A DNA stretch of 40,251 bases from Pseudoalteromonas luteoviolacea NCIMB 1942 (GCF_001625595.1 NZ_AUXT01000198.1:1-40251), one strand, 5' to 3'. Positions 1-8,552 are shown, counted from the stretch's first letter. A program made the numbers and translations. The notes: generated by a model not told the origin, from the letters alone.

Positions 1-379
1 GTAGTTAGCTAGACGCTTACATCACAGCGACAGAGGGAGCCAATACTTGTCTATTAGATACAGTGAGCGACTTGCTGAAGCGGGGATCCAAGCATCCGTT
101 GGAAGCGTTGGAGATTCTTATGACAACGCAATGGCTGAGACGATAAATGGTTTATTTAAAACAGAAGTAATTCGAAGAAATGGACCATGGAAAAATGTTG
201 ATGCTGTCGAATACGCAACTTTAGAGTGGGTTAATTGGTTTAATAATCAACGTTTACTGTCTTCTATTGGATATATTTCACCAGCTCAATATGAAGTGGA
301 TTTCTATGATAATTTAAGAGAGTTAGGTAAAGTAGCCTGACTTAAACAAACTGGTCTCCGATGAACTCGGGGCGATTCA
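1..379 (+). mobile_element. 3' remnant of an IS3-family insertion sequence
   Basis: The segment holds the C-terminal end of an OrfB-type DDE transposase followed by about 40 bases ending in GGGGCGATTCA (369-379). The complement of that end, TGAATCGCCCC, resembles the terminal inverted repeats of many IS3-family elements, so I place the right end near 379. The left part lies outside the window. The short flank between this end and the sulfotransferase stop codon at 398 shows insertion right beside that gene. I cannot see a target duplication because the left end is missing. Confidence 0.8.
5..340 (+). pseudogene. IS3-family transposase OrfB, C-terminal fragment
   Basis: The fragment carries the end of an rve integrase-core domain: HHSDRGSQY holds the second catalytic Asp, and DNAMAETINGLFKTE holds the catalytic Glu of the DDE triad. 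The usual C-terminal WxNWFNNQR and SPAQYE motifs follow. All three forward frames have a stop within the first dozen bases (a TAG at 2-4 in this frame), so the reading frame cannot be followed upstream even to the window edge. Either the copy is broken or the first bases are a contig-end artefact. The intact protein would catalyse IS transposition. This piece alone lacks the first Asp and the helix-turn-helix partner OrfA. Confidence 0.75.
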
Positions 380-384
380 AAGGT

Positions 385-404
385 AGGCTAGAACATACTA
401 GCCT
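385..404 (-). terminator. Weak hairpin at the sulfotransferase stop
   Basis: AGGCTAG (385-391) can pair with CTAGCCT (398-404) around a six-base loop. The hairpin overlaps the TAG stop of the minus-strand sulfotransferase gene. There is only a short T-rich stretch beyond it on the minus strand, so termination is plausible but not strong. Confidence 0.3.
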
Positions 405-1840
405 TTCTCATTATTCAGTGTTTTCTCTATTAAACTTTCAAATGCTTGCCATCGTTTGAGCGCGCGCCCGTGCAAAGGTTGTCGCACTTGCGTTTTACTC
501 AAAGTTTCTACTTTGCTGCGGCTTTTATGAAACTCCATACATTCCGGCTCATACTTGAGATATATGAAGTTGAGTATCTTTTGAACTGTGTGCTCTGGAT
601 CTTCTATCAGCTTCTCGTAGCTAGCAGTATAGATATTACGCTTGAGTAATGGTTTAAAGTGCTTCATAACTTGCTCTTCTATTGACGCATATTGTTGATA
701 CTCTGTTAGGGAGCACAAATAAGGTTCATTTTCTGCAAAATGATTACTATAAACAGACCAGGCGTTTGCCATGAAATCCCGAGTTAAATGGATAACTCTT
801 GCCTGAGGGAATATCTTATAAATAAGTCCAATACTTTGAAAGTTTGAGGGAAGTTTGTTTAACACCACTTCTTCTTGGACTCGGTGTTTCTTTATCTCAT
901 CTACATATACATTACGGCAATAATCTAGCATCGAAGTGCTGAGCTCAAGCGCACATTCTGGGAAAGAGCTCTCAGTTCGCATCTCGAGATAGGGTACTAT
1001 TTTTTCGCTGATCACCGTGCTTTCACCCATAGTACCAACTTGACTATGTTGTGTCAGGATCTGCTCGAGCAGTGTTGAACCAGTTCTAGGTAGCCCGACG
1101 ATAAAGACAGGCGTAAATGTCGACTGTACTTTGTCAATAGGTCTGTCAAAGTAGTCCCTGCTGAACGTATTTAAAACCCGATTAAAGAATGGTTGCATAT
1201 CAGCGGTTCTAAATTTACATTGGGAAAGTTGGAGATCATTCGCTTTTTCATAAAACTCGAACGCTTTTTGGTTTTCTCCAAGCGCTTGATGACCTGTAGC
1301 CATTGCATGATAAGCAATGATTTGAAACTTAGGGTGTTCGTATTTTCCTTCATACTCTTCCAGTCGTTGCATTAGAGCAGAGATCTCCGAAGGAGGTTTG
1401 AGTTGCATGAGCTCAAATATCATAAAAATTGATACACCGGACGGAGGACACTCTAGGCCTTTTTCAAATACGTGTTGCGCGTTATCAATAAAGCCATGGT
1501 CCAGATAAAACTGTCCAAGGTGGTAGTGGATTTGTGCATTGTGTTTAGCGACACTCAATGCATATTCTAAAACTGTTTTAGCATCAACTGGAGAGCCTAC
1601 AGCGATGAATGCGTCGGCAAGCGCATAGAGTGGATCAAGCATTTTAGGTAGCTGCTCACATGCGCGCTTTAGGTAGTAAATTGCATTGTCGTATTGTTCT
1701 AAACGCATGCAGATCCTGCCAAGTCCAAATAGTGCTTTCCCATTTTGCGGGTTTTGTTTCAGCACTTGCTTGAACATAAACTCGGCTTCTCTAAGACGAT
1801 TTTCTAAGAGTAGTTCTGTTGCGCGATCTAAAAGTAACAT
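398..1840 (-). CDS. TPR-repeat sulfotransferase family protein
   Basis: This 480-residue protein probably transfers sulfate from PAPS to an unknown acceptor. The N-terminal ~130 residues form about four tetratricopeptide repeats (for example around residues 2-34 and 35-68). The C-terminal half is a sulfotransferase fold: GLPRTGST at 249-256 is the 5'-phosphosulfate loop, and RVIHLTRD near 348-355 with the downstream WSVYS (Ser362) matches the 3'-phosphate binding motif. There is no signal peptide, so the enzyme should be cytosolic. It lies downstream of a TonB-dependent receptor on the same strand, but a strong hairpin (1876-1909) separates them, so it may be expressed by readthrough or from its own promoter. 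TPR-sulfotransferases include protein-tyrosine sulfotransferase-like enzymes. The acceptor here cannot be read from sequence. Confidence 0.88.
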   Translation of the reverse strand: MLLLDRATELLLENRLREAEFMFKQVLKQNPQNGKALFGLGRICMRLEQYDNAIYYLKRACEQLPKMLDPLYALADAFIAVGSPVDAKTVLEYALSVAKHNAQIHYHLGQFYLDHGFIDNAQHVFEKGLECPPSGVSIFMIFELMQLKPPSEISALMQRLEEYEGKYEHPKFQIIAYHAMATGHQALGENQKAFEFYEKANDLQLSQCKFRTADMQPFFNRVLNTFSRDYFDRPIDKVQSTFTPVFIVGLPRTGSTLLEQILTQHSQVGTMGESTVISEKIVPYLEMRTESSFPECALELSTSMLDYCRNVYVDEIKKHRVQEEVVLNKLPSNFQSIGLIYKIFPQARVIHLTRDFMANAWSVYSNHFAENEPYLCSLTEYQQYASIEEQVMKHFKPLLKRNIYTASYEKLIEDPEHTVQKILNFIYLKYEPECMEFHKSRSKVETLSKTQVRQPLHGRALKRWQAFESLIEKTLNNEKG

Positions 1841-1875
1841 ATGTCGTAAAGGTTTTATTTTGAATAATAAAAATA

Positions 1876-1909
1876 AAAAGAGGAAATAGCTATTGCTAAT
1901 TCCTCTTTT
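1876..1909 (-). terminator. Rho-independent terminator after the TonB receptor
   Basis: AAAAGAGGAA (1876-1885) pairs perfectly with TTCCTCTTTT (1900-1909), with an inner TAGC/GCTA pairing. Read on the minus strand the stem is followed by a long T-rich tract (1861-1875). It sits 23 bases after the receptor stop codon and before the sulfotransferase start, so it should end or attenuate the receptor transcript. Confidence 0.85.
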
Positions 1910-1931
1910 GTTTCTGGGTTACAGATAAAGT

Positions 1932-4553
1932 TTAGAACGTATATGTTACTTTGACGTAGTAATAACCGCCATTTATACCAAATGGTGACGTCTCATAATA
2001 GATACCACCCCAGGTGTTTTTAGCTGTCTTCTCAGTATTGTTACCTTCGTAGAAATCAATAATTTCCTCTGCATCTTGGTCAAAGATGTTGTTAGCACCA
2101 ACAGTTAAGCTAATTTGCTCTGTTGCGTAATAAGTTAGCTCCGCATCAAAGGTAAATGTTGGGTCTGCCATGATTGCTGTGGCATCATAGTCAACATGTA
2201 CACCTTGATATTCACCAAAGTAGTTGTATCGAATAAAGCCAGAGAAGTCTTCCCATTGTTGCGTCCATGTGTATGTTGCTCTGTGTTGGGGTAAGTCATT
2301 TTCAAGACGCTTAACTTTGAAGTCACCCGTGATTGCAGAAAACTTATCAACGGTCGTTTCATTCCAGTTATAAGCCATACTAAAAGTTGCAAAGCCACCT
2401 AATAAGTCCATTGAATAGTTAGCTACTACGTCAACACCCTGCGTCGTTGTATCAAAGTCATTGGTGAAGAATGATACCTGAGCAATACTGTCAACATTGG
2501 GTACTCCATCTGCTTTCAAAGCTTCTTTTTGAGCAGGCGTTAAGTCAATTTTGTTTGACTGACTTAAGCGATCTTCAACTTGAATATTGTAATAATCGAT
2601 AGTCAAGAATAAGTCGCCTGTTTGGTATACAAAACCGAGTGTATAGCTCTCAGACTCTTCTGGTTGTAACTCGGTACCACCTAAAATCTCAGAAACTGGG
2701 TTCGTCGGCGGTAAGAGCGCTGAGTCTACCAGTACACCACTACTTAGGTTGGTTTGAACGTTACTTACATTCGCTTGGCCAACGGTAGGTGCACGGAAGC
2801 CGGTACTTAAAGAGCCTCGCATTGAAAGGTCATCTGTAAGTTGATATTGACCCATGATTTTGAAGTTAGTAGTAGAACCAAATGAATCATAATCTTCAAA
2901 TCTCAGTGCCCAGCCCATTAAAAAGTCGTCCGTGAAAGGTGTCTCAATATCAACATAGGCGGCATAGTTTCTACGTGTGAATTCGCCTGCGGCTGAAGGT
3001 TGGAACCCCGGGAAACCATTGGACCCGATACCAAAATTTTGCTGTGTTAACGGACCCGCAATAAATGACGCCTCGTCGCCAGCGATTACTTCAAATGTCT
3101 CTTCATGCCATTCAAGACCCGCAGCTACATTTACCTCATAGGCGAGATCAAAGTCAAAACCTTTAGACACGTCGAAATTGAAATTCTTCTCTAGCTGAAT
3201 GTATTTACCAGGGCTAAACTCCATAGGTGTTTCAGGACCGAGGGACGCATTTACAGTATTGGTAATAAAGTAGCGAGATTCATTTCGACCTACTGAGCCG
3301 CTCAAGTCATAAAAGCCACCTTCCATAAAGCCTTCTGTAAATTCGCCTTTGGTACCGATGGTGAGGGAGGTGTCTGTAATGTTGCCGCCAAAGTTAGGCG
3401 TGAAACCACCTGGAAGGATTTCGTTGAATGCAAAACAGTTTCTGCCTACCTCTGTGTCTGCGGCGATTTGTTGATATGCTGCAATGGTCGCTACGTTGTA
3501 GATTTGTTCATCATTACTGTCGCGCAAGCTGACAGTAGGGCAAGAAATTCCATTGTCTATCCCATCTAAGTCACCCACGAGTAACGTCTCACCACCGTCA
3601 TTTGAATATACCTGCGGGCGAGTTTGCGGGTTACGATAGTAGAATCCACCTTTTACATCACGTTCAGAGTAGTTACCAAACATGTAAAATTCAGAACTGT
3701 TACTCAGCTCTAATCCAACATTACCGAAAATTGTAATATCATCTTTTATTTCAGGGGCACCCCAAATTTGTGCAGGATCTCTTACCCCTTCTACATTTGC
3801 GCCAATAAACCTTTGTGCGTCAGGTCTTTGTACACTTCTACTTGTTGCATCTGCTTCTTTATATTGAAAGCTTAAGTTAGCAAAGCCTTGGTCCGTGAAG
3901 GGCAGTCCAATATTACCTTCGAGGGTTGTCGTATCGCCGTCACCCTCATAGTATTCGCCTTGCTTGACAGAGAAGCTACCACCTTCAGAGGCATCTTTTA
4001 ATACAAAGTTTAATACACCCGCAATTGCATCTGAACCATATTGTGCAGCTGCACCATCACGCAGTACTTCAACCTGTTTTAAAGCGACACTAGGAATAAC
4101 AGAAATATCTGGCCCTTGTGCACCGTCGTTGATACCACCACCTAAAAATGCGATCACAGAAGAACGGTGTCTGCGTTTACCGTTTAATAAAATTAACGTT
4201 GAATCAGCTGGCAGGCCTCTTAAGTTGGCTGGACGCACAAGGCTCGCAGCATCACTTATTGGGTTTGCATGAACATTAAGAGAGGGAACTGAGCCTTTAA
4301 GCAATTCAAGCATATCATCACCGCCAGCTTTGCTTAATTCATCACCACCAATAATATCAATTGGAACTGGTGATTCACCCACTGATCTGGGGGCGGCCCT
4401 TGAGCCGACTACGGCTATCTTTTCTATGTCTTTGTTTGCTCCATCTTCTCTGGCATCTGCTAAAGTATTAAACGACGCTAATGTAGTAATTGCGGCAGTA
4501 GTTGAAATGGCAAATTTAATTGCACTTCTAAGTTTGCATCTCTGTAGTTTCAT
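1932..4553 (-). CDS. TonB-dependent receptor (outer membrane)
   Basis: This 873-residue outer-membrane active transporter has an N-terminal signal peptide of about 33 residues ending near LADA. A probable TonB box follows (around DIEKIAVVGSR), then a plug domain containing LRGLPADSTLILLNGKRR and VEVLRDGAAAQYGSDAIAGV. The rest is a long beta-barrel ending in an aromatic residue (VKVTYTF), as needed for barrel assembly. No N-terminal signalling (STN) domain is present. The substrate cannot be inferred; no siderophore or sugar genes are adjacent. A good RBS (GGGGAAACAGG) precedes the ATG. The gene has a recognisable promoter at 4597-4625 and a palindrome at the predicted transcription start. The next gene on the strand encodes a sulfotransferase, an association worth testing. 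Confidence 0.93.
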   Translation of the reverse strand: MKLQRCKLRSAIKFAISTTAAITTLASFNTLADAREDGANKDIEKIAVVGSRAAPRSVGESPVPIDIIGGDELSKAGGDDMLELLKGSVPSLNVHANPISDAASLVRPANLRGLPADSTLILLNGKRRHRSSVIAFLGGGINDGAQGPDISVIPSVALKQVEVLRDGAAAQYGSDAIAGVLNFVLKDASEGGSFSVKQGEYYEGDGDTTTLEGNIGLPFTDQGFANLSFQYKEADATSRSVQRPDAQRFIGANVEGVRDPAQIWGAPEIKDDITIFGNVGLELSNSSEFYMFGNYSERDVKGGFYYRNPQTRPQVYSNDGGETLLVGDLDGIDNGISCPTVSLRDSNDEQIYNVATIAAYQQIAADTEVGRNCFAFNEILPGGFTPNFGGNITDTSLTIGTKGEFTEGFMEGGFYDLSGSVGRNESRYFITNTVNASLGPETPMEFSPGKYIQLEKNFNFDVSKGFDFDLAYEVNVAAGLEWHEETFEVIAGDEASFIAGPLTQQNFGIGSNGFPGFQPSAAGEFTRRNYAAYVDIETPFTDDFLMGWALRFEDYDSFGSTTNFKIMGQYQLTDDLSMRGSLSTGFRAPTVGQANVSNVQTNLSSGVLVDSALLPPTNPVSEILGGTELQPEESESYTLGFVYQTGDLFLTIDYYNIQVEDRLSQSNKIDLTPAQKEALKADGVPNVDSIAQVSFFTNDFDTTTQGVDVVANYSMDLLGGFATFSMAYNWNETTVDKFSAITGDFKVKRLENDLPQHRATYTWTQQWEDFSGFIRYNYFGEYQGVHVDYDATAIMADPTFTFDAELTYYATEQISLTVGANNIFDQDAEEIIDFYEGNNTEKTAKNTWGGIYYETSPFGINGGYYYVKVTYTF

Positions 4554-4581
4554 CCTGTTTCCCCAGTTTTAACTTTTTATT

Positions 4582-4593
4582 GCTGATATCAGC
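4582..4593. promoter_or_regulatory. Perfect 12-bp palindrome, candidate operator
   Basis: GCTGATATCAGC is a perfect palindrome that lies directly after the -10 box of the predicted receptor promoter, so it would cover the transcription start. That position suits a repressor site. The regulator is unknown. Confidence 0.45.
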
Positions 4594-4596
4594 TTA

Positions 4597-4625
4597 ATAT
4601 TATTAACATTAAAATAACAATACAA
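4597..4625 (-). promoter_or_regulatory. Sigma-70-type promoter of the TonB receptor
   Basis: On the minus strand TTGTAT (4625-4620) and TAATAT (4602-4597) are separated by exactly 17 bases. The promoter lies about 45 bases upstream of the receptor start codon. Confidence 0.6.
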
Positions 4626-5106
4626 ACAATTTTTGCCTATACTGTCAATCAAATAGTTAACACATTAATAAAAGTAGCAGTGAATTTTTCAAGTTCAACT
4701 TTTTGATTGATTTAATTGCTTTTTATCCGTCAACGGAAACTTTTTATAATTGAAGGTTGCAGATTATACTGATTAGTATGTTAACAATACCGGAACTGAA
4801 CATGTTGCAATAACGTGTGTAATTCCAGATTTTTAACTTAATTAAGACAGTAAAATGGCGATTATTCCCAGTGAAATACAGATTTAATGTTTATATTTAA
4901 TAAGTTATGAATGTTTATCTTATGGTTGAATATTGAGCTTGTTTCATTAAAAAAACGTGAAAACTTGCCATGTAAAAAGTCCCAGTTAATGCTTGTCTAA
5001 CAATTTTGCTTTTTAAATATATAGAAATGCCTTGGACCAAATATCCCCACGATTTTTGAGGTAAACTTTGCTAGAATCTACTCAAAGCCCCTTATGTTGA
5101 GTATCA

Positions 5107-5472
5107 ATGAGGTTAATAAAAGTTGCGCATAAAGCGCCAATAAGAGTTGTTCGAATAAGTAAAAATCGACAAAAACTAAAATTAAAACGCTCTTTAATCG
5201 CGTTGAAAGGTGCGCTTGAACAAGAAAAACAAGAAACTGAAGAGATGCTTGATATATATAAACGTTACACTCAAGGTCAGGCATCGAAAGATGAGTTGAA
5301 AGTGGCAAACAAACAGTTTGTGGATGTTGTAAAAGGGCTTGGCTTAGGTGTATTTGCGATTTTGCCATTTGCACCCATTACCATACCGATTATTATCAAG
5401 TTGGGCAGTAAACTGGGTGTTGACGTGTTACCAAGTTCGTTCTCTGTCCAAAAAGACTCAAAAAGTAAATAG
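5107..5472 (+). CDS. Small LETM1-domain-like membrane protein
   Basis: This 121-residue protein has a basic N-terminus, a helical middle part (residues ~30-75, rich in Glu/Lys/Gln) and a hydrophobic segment. The sequence LPFAPITIPIIIKLG followed by LPSSF resembles the conserved membrane core of the LETM1 family (PF07766), whose mitochondrial members are inner-membrane cation/proton exchangers. Only that core is present, so a transport function is not established; membrane insertion is likely. An in-frame TGA at 5098-5100 leaves ATG 5107 as the only start; TGAG at 5098-5101 may serve as a weak RBS. The gene is monocistronic, with hairpin-forming sequence downstream. Family assignment rests on motif recognition alone. 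Confidence 0.72.
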   Translation: MRLIKVAHKAPIRVVRISKNRQKLKLKRSLIALKGALEQEKQETEEMLDIYKRYTQGQASKDELKVANKQFVDVVKGLGLGVFAILPFAPITIPIIIKLGSKLGVDVLPSSFSVQKDSKSK

Positions 5473-5510
5473 CGTACATTTATAGCTGCTCCTTTTATTA
5501 TTCTGAATTA

Positions 5511-5565
5511 GTACCTTGGGTACCAGGGGTATGTCAAACGGCATACTCGAAAAGCCTTTTACCCC
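5511..5565 (+). other. Cluster of inverted repeats upstream of the M17 gene
   Basis: GTACC/GGTAC (5511-5515 with 5519-5523), GGGGTA/TACCCC (5526-5531 with 5560-5565) and the inner GTATG/CATAC (5529-5533 with 5542-5546) offer mutually exclusive pairings. The segment may terminate the upstream gene or form part of a structured leader. No T-run follows. Confidence 0.3.
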
Positions 5566-5663
5566 GATTATATAAATATAGAAAAAACTTACCCTTATAC
5601 CAGTGAATTGTGAGTCGCGAATTGGTATCCTTTAGTTAATACAACTTACAATAAGAGGCACGT

Positions 5664-7031
5664 ATGAGCACTATACTCATTCACTCCAATAAAGGTACTC
5701 CGATTCATTTCACAATAGAGTCTCAACTGAATAGTTGGCTTTCTGAGCATGCGAACGCCGCACAGAACTTCGTGTTGGCTTCTCGACAAGAAGGGCAAAA
5801 TGTTTTGCTGATCCCTGATTTGAACAGTGGTGAACTAGAGTGTGTTCTGTGTATTGTGGAGTCCCTTGAAGAACAATGGATTGCAGGAGAACTTGCCAAG
5901 CAATTACCAAAAGGAACGTATCAATTTACAGGCACTCAAGAGCTTATTGAAAGAGCTGCAACCAGTTATGCGTTAGGTGCTTATCAGTACAGTGCCTATA
6001 AAAAATCAGCGCCAATTCAAGCGAAATTAGCGCTATCAGACGACTCTCAGTTTAAGCGTGTAAAAGATTTAGTGACGGGTATTTACCTAGTTCGAGATCT
6101 GGTTAATACGCCTGCGGCTGACATGATGCCGCAACACCTTGCTGAAACATTTATAGAGTTGGCTGAGCAGTTTGGCGGTGAGTTTAATCAACTTATTGGC
6201 GACGAATTGCTGGAGCATAATTACCCAACCATACATATGGTAGGTAGAGCGAGTGATAATAAGCCGAGACTATTGGATCTAACTTGGGGTGATGAGAGTG
6301 CTCCAAAGCTGACTCTGGTGGGCAAAGGCGTGTGTTTCGATTCGGGCGGATTAGATCTAAAACCTGCCTCAGGCATGCGCAACATGAAAAAAGATATGGG
6401 TGGTGCAGCACACGTTCTTGGTTTAGCCCACATGATTATGGCAGCTAATTTACCAGTTCGACTTCGCGTGTTGGTGCCAGCTGTAGAAAACGCAGTATCG
6501 AAAAATGCGTTCCGCCCAGGTGATGTCATTAAAACACGTAAAGGCATCACAGTAGAAATTGATAATACTGATGCCGAGGGGCGTTTAGTGTTATGTGATG
6601 CTTTGGCGGAAGCGCAGAGTGAAGCGCCTGAACTTTTAATTGATTTCGCTACATTAACAGGTGCATGTCGCATCGCTTTGGGAACTGAGTTACCTGGGTT
6701 TTACAGCACAGATCAGGCGATTGCAAACGAAATCATTGAACAAGGATTAGCACATCAGGATCCAGTATGGCAATTACCTTTATTTGACCAATACAAAGGT
6801 CTATTTAAAAGCGACATTGCAGATATCTCGAATTGTGGTTCGACACCGTTTGGTGGATCAATTACAGCCGCACTTTACCTTAAAGAGTTTGTAGAACCTC
6901 AAACTACGCCTTGGCTGCATTTTGATGTTATGGCTTGGAATGTCCGTCACTTGCCTGGCAGACCAGTTGGAGGTGAAGGGTTAGGGCTAAGAGCAACGCT
7001 TGCCTATTTACAAAAGCGTTTCGGAAATTAA
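5664..7031 (+). CDS. M17 leucyl aminopeptidase family protein
   Basis: This 455-residue cytosolic metallopeptidase should remove N-terminal residues from peptides using two divalent metals. The M17 signature NTDAEGRL occupies residues 301-308. Metal and catalytic positions are conserved: Lys221 and Asp226 in GKGVCFDSGG, Asp244 in MKKDMGGAA, Asp303 and Glu305, and Arg307. The N-terminal ~150 residues form the more variable hexamerisation domain; the length matches PepB-like members rather than the longer PepA. AAGAGGCAC before ATG 5664 is a good RBS. The gene converges with pepD across a shared terminator, placing two peptide-degrading enzymes side by side. The exact subtype (PepA, PepB or other) is not certain. 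Confidence 0.93.
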   Translation: MSTILIHSNKGTPIHFTIESQLNSWLSEHANAAQNFVLASRQEGQNVLLIPDLNSGELECVLCIVESLEEQWIAGELAKQLPKGTYQFTGTQELIERAATSYALGAYQYSAYKKSAPIQAKLALSDDSQFKRVKDLVTGIYLVRDLVNTPAADMMPQHLAETFIELAEQFGGEFNQLIGDELLEHNYPTIHMVGRASDNKPRLLDLTWGDESAPKLTLVGKGVCFDSGGLDLKPASGMRNMKKDMGGAAHVLGLAHMIMAANLPVRLRVLVPAVENAVSKNAFRPGDVIKTRKGITVEIDNTDAEGRLVLCDALAEAQSEAPELLIDFATLTGACRIALGTELPGFYSTDQAIANEIIEQGLAHQDPVWQLPLFDQYKGLFKSDIADISNCGSTPFGGSITAALYLKEFVEPQTTPWLHFDVMAWNVRHLPGRPVGGEGLGLRATLAYLQKRFGN

Positions 7032-7040
7032 TGTTTTATA

Positions 7041-7068
7041 AAAAACGGCTCCAAGAGAGCCGTTTTTT
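7041..7068. terminator. Bidirectional terminator between M17 peptidase and pepD
   Basis: AAAAACGGCTC (7041-7051) pairs with GAGCCGTTTTT (7057-7067) around a five-base loop. The A-run on one side and the T-run on the other give an intrinsic terminator on both strands, fitting two convergent genes whose stops lie at 7031 and 7080. Confidence 0.92.
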
Positions 7069-7079
7069 GCTTTAATGGA

Positions 7080-8552
7080 CTAACCTTTTACTGGAATGTT
7101 AGTTAGTAAAGCTTTCATTTGTTGCCAATACAAACCGACTGAACCTATGTGAACCTTCTCATCAGGAGAATGAGGGAATTTAATTGTAGGCCCAAAAGAT
7201 ATCATGTCCATGTCTGGGTAGGGTTCTTTGAATAATCCACATTCTAAACCAGCATGGATAACCATAATATCTGGCTTGTTGCCATAAATACCTTCATACA
7301 TATCGCGGAAAATGTGCACAAGCTCTGAATCAGGCTCTGGTTTCCAGCCTGGGTATGCCCCAGAAAACTCAATCTCTACTCCAGCTAATTCAGCTAAAGA
7401 TGAAAGTGTGCCTTCAACATCTTTTCGACCAGAGTCAATTAGTGACCTGATCAAGCATAAAATTTCAATTGAATCCTCTGCTGAAGTGATCACCCCCAAA
7501 TTTAGAGAGGTTTCCACAACGCCTTTGATGTCATCACTCATTCTTACCACGCCATTAGGGCATGCATTTAGAATTGACAATAGTTTTGCTGTGCTGTCAC
7601 TTGAAAGTGGAGAAAGTGTATGATCAACTTGTTGCGTATTAAAACTCAAGCCTGTTTCAATTGCTTGAAGTTCCTGCTTCATCAACATCTCAACATTTTT
7701 AATGTGTGCATTGATGGTGTTCACGTCCGAGTCTTTAACTGCAATAGTTGCGTAAGCTTCACGTGGAATCGCATTTCTCAGTGAACCACCTTTGAACTCA
7801 ACAATTTGAAACTCTACGTCGTTAAAGTGATGCTTAAGTGTGCGGGCAAGTAGCTTGTTGGCATTTGCTCTACCTGTGTGAATATCAACACCAGAGTGTC
7901 CGCCTTTGAGTCCTTTAAGTGCGATTTCGATATACACTTGCTCGTCTTGCTTCGGTTCTCTTTCAATATTGAGGGTCAAGCTAGCGTCAATACCACCAGC
8001 ACAACCCATGTAGATCTCACCTTCTTGCTCTGAGTCGGTATTTAGCAGAATTTCCCCTTCAAGCCAGCCAGCTTCCAAACCAAAAGCGCCTGTCATTCCT
8101 GCTTCTTCATCAACCGTGAGGATTACTTCTAATGGACCATGAACGATATCATCAGCGGCAAGCACTGCCAAACAAGAAGCCATACCGATCCCATTGTCTG
8201 CACCTAAAGTTGTGCCGTCTGCTGTTACCCAGTCACCATCTACAAAAGGTCTAATTGGATCAGTCACGAAGTCGTGATCCGTGTCATCATTTTTTTGCGG
8301 AACCATATCGATGTGAGCTTGGAGTACAACGGGTTTTCTGTTTTCCATGCCAGCTGTTGCTGGTTTCTTAATAAAAACATTGCCCGTTTTGTCTCTACGA
8401 ACAGGCAGATTTTGAGAGCCTGCCCAATCAACAATAAATTGAGCAAGCGCCTCTTCATACTTTGAAGGGTGAGGGATTGAACATATTTGATCGAAAAACT
8501 GCCAAACGATTTGTGGCTCTAAATTGCTTATTTCTGAGTGTGGTTTAAACAC
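7080..8552 (-). CDS. pepD: Aminoacyl-histidine dipeptidase (M20 family)
   Basis: The 490-residue protein matches PepD, a cytosolic zinc dipeptidase that cleaves Xaa-His and other dipeptides; the E. coli enzyme has 485 residues. Metal site motifs are intact: QAHIDMVPQ (His80, Asp82), LGADNGIG (Asp119), DEE at 148-150 (catalytic and ligand Glu), and a C-terminal HAGLECG segment. The dimerisation (lid) domain lies in the middle. The start is a GTG at 8552, supported by AGGGG eight or so bases upstream and by alignment of EPQIVWQFFDQICSIPHPS with the family N-terminus. It converges with the M17 gene and should work with it on imported oligopeptides. Confidence 0.95.
   Translation of the reverse strand: MFKPHSEISNLEPQIVWQFFDQICSIPHPSKYEEALAQFIVDWAGSQNLPVRRDKTGNVFIKKPATAGMENRKPVVLQAHIDMVPQKNDDTDHDFVTDPIRPFVDGDWVTADGTTLGADNGIGMASCLAVLAADDIVHGPLEVILTVDEEAGMTGAFGLEAGWLEGEILLNTDSEQEGEIYMGCAGGIDASLTLNIEREPKQDEQVYIEIALKGLKGGHSGVDIHTGRANANKLLARTLKHHFNDVEFQIVEFKGGSLRNAIPREAYATIAVKDSDVNTINAHIKNVEMLMKQELQAIETGLSFNTQQVDHTLSPLSSDSTAKLLSILNACPNGVVRMSDDIKGVVETSLNLGVITSAEDSIEILCLIRSLIDSGRKDVEGTLSSLAELAGVEIEFSGAYPGWKPEPDSELVHIFRDMYEGIYGNKPDIMVIHAGLECGLFKEPYPDMDMISFGPTIKFPHSPDEKVHIGSVGLYWQQMKALLTNIPVKG

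Larger units (their letters stand above)
4554..5106. other. AT-rich intergenic region between divergent genes
   Basis: This 553-base gap holds the receptor promoter and palindrome on the left. A weak -10-like TAGAAT (5072-5077) precedes the LETM1-like gene on the right. Between about 4640 and 5040 I see no open reading frame, no convincing stem-terminator and no tRNA-like sequence. Confidence 0.6.

Noticed and set aside
5078..5374. 98-codon minus-strand frame opposite the LETM1-like gene
   Set aside because: Antisense shadow; the plus-strand frame has the recognisable membrane motif.
6221..6673. 150-codon open frame on the minus strand inside the M17 gene
   Set aside because: It lies fully antisense to a clearly conserved catalytic domain and its translation resembles no family; it is a frame shadow.
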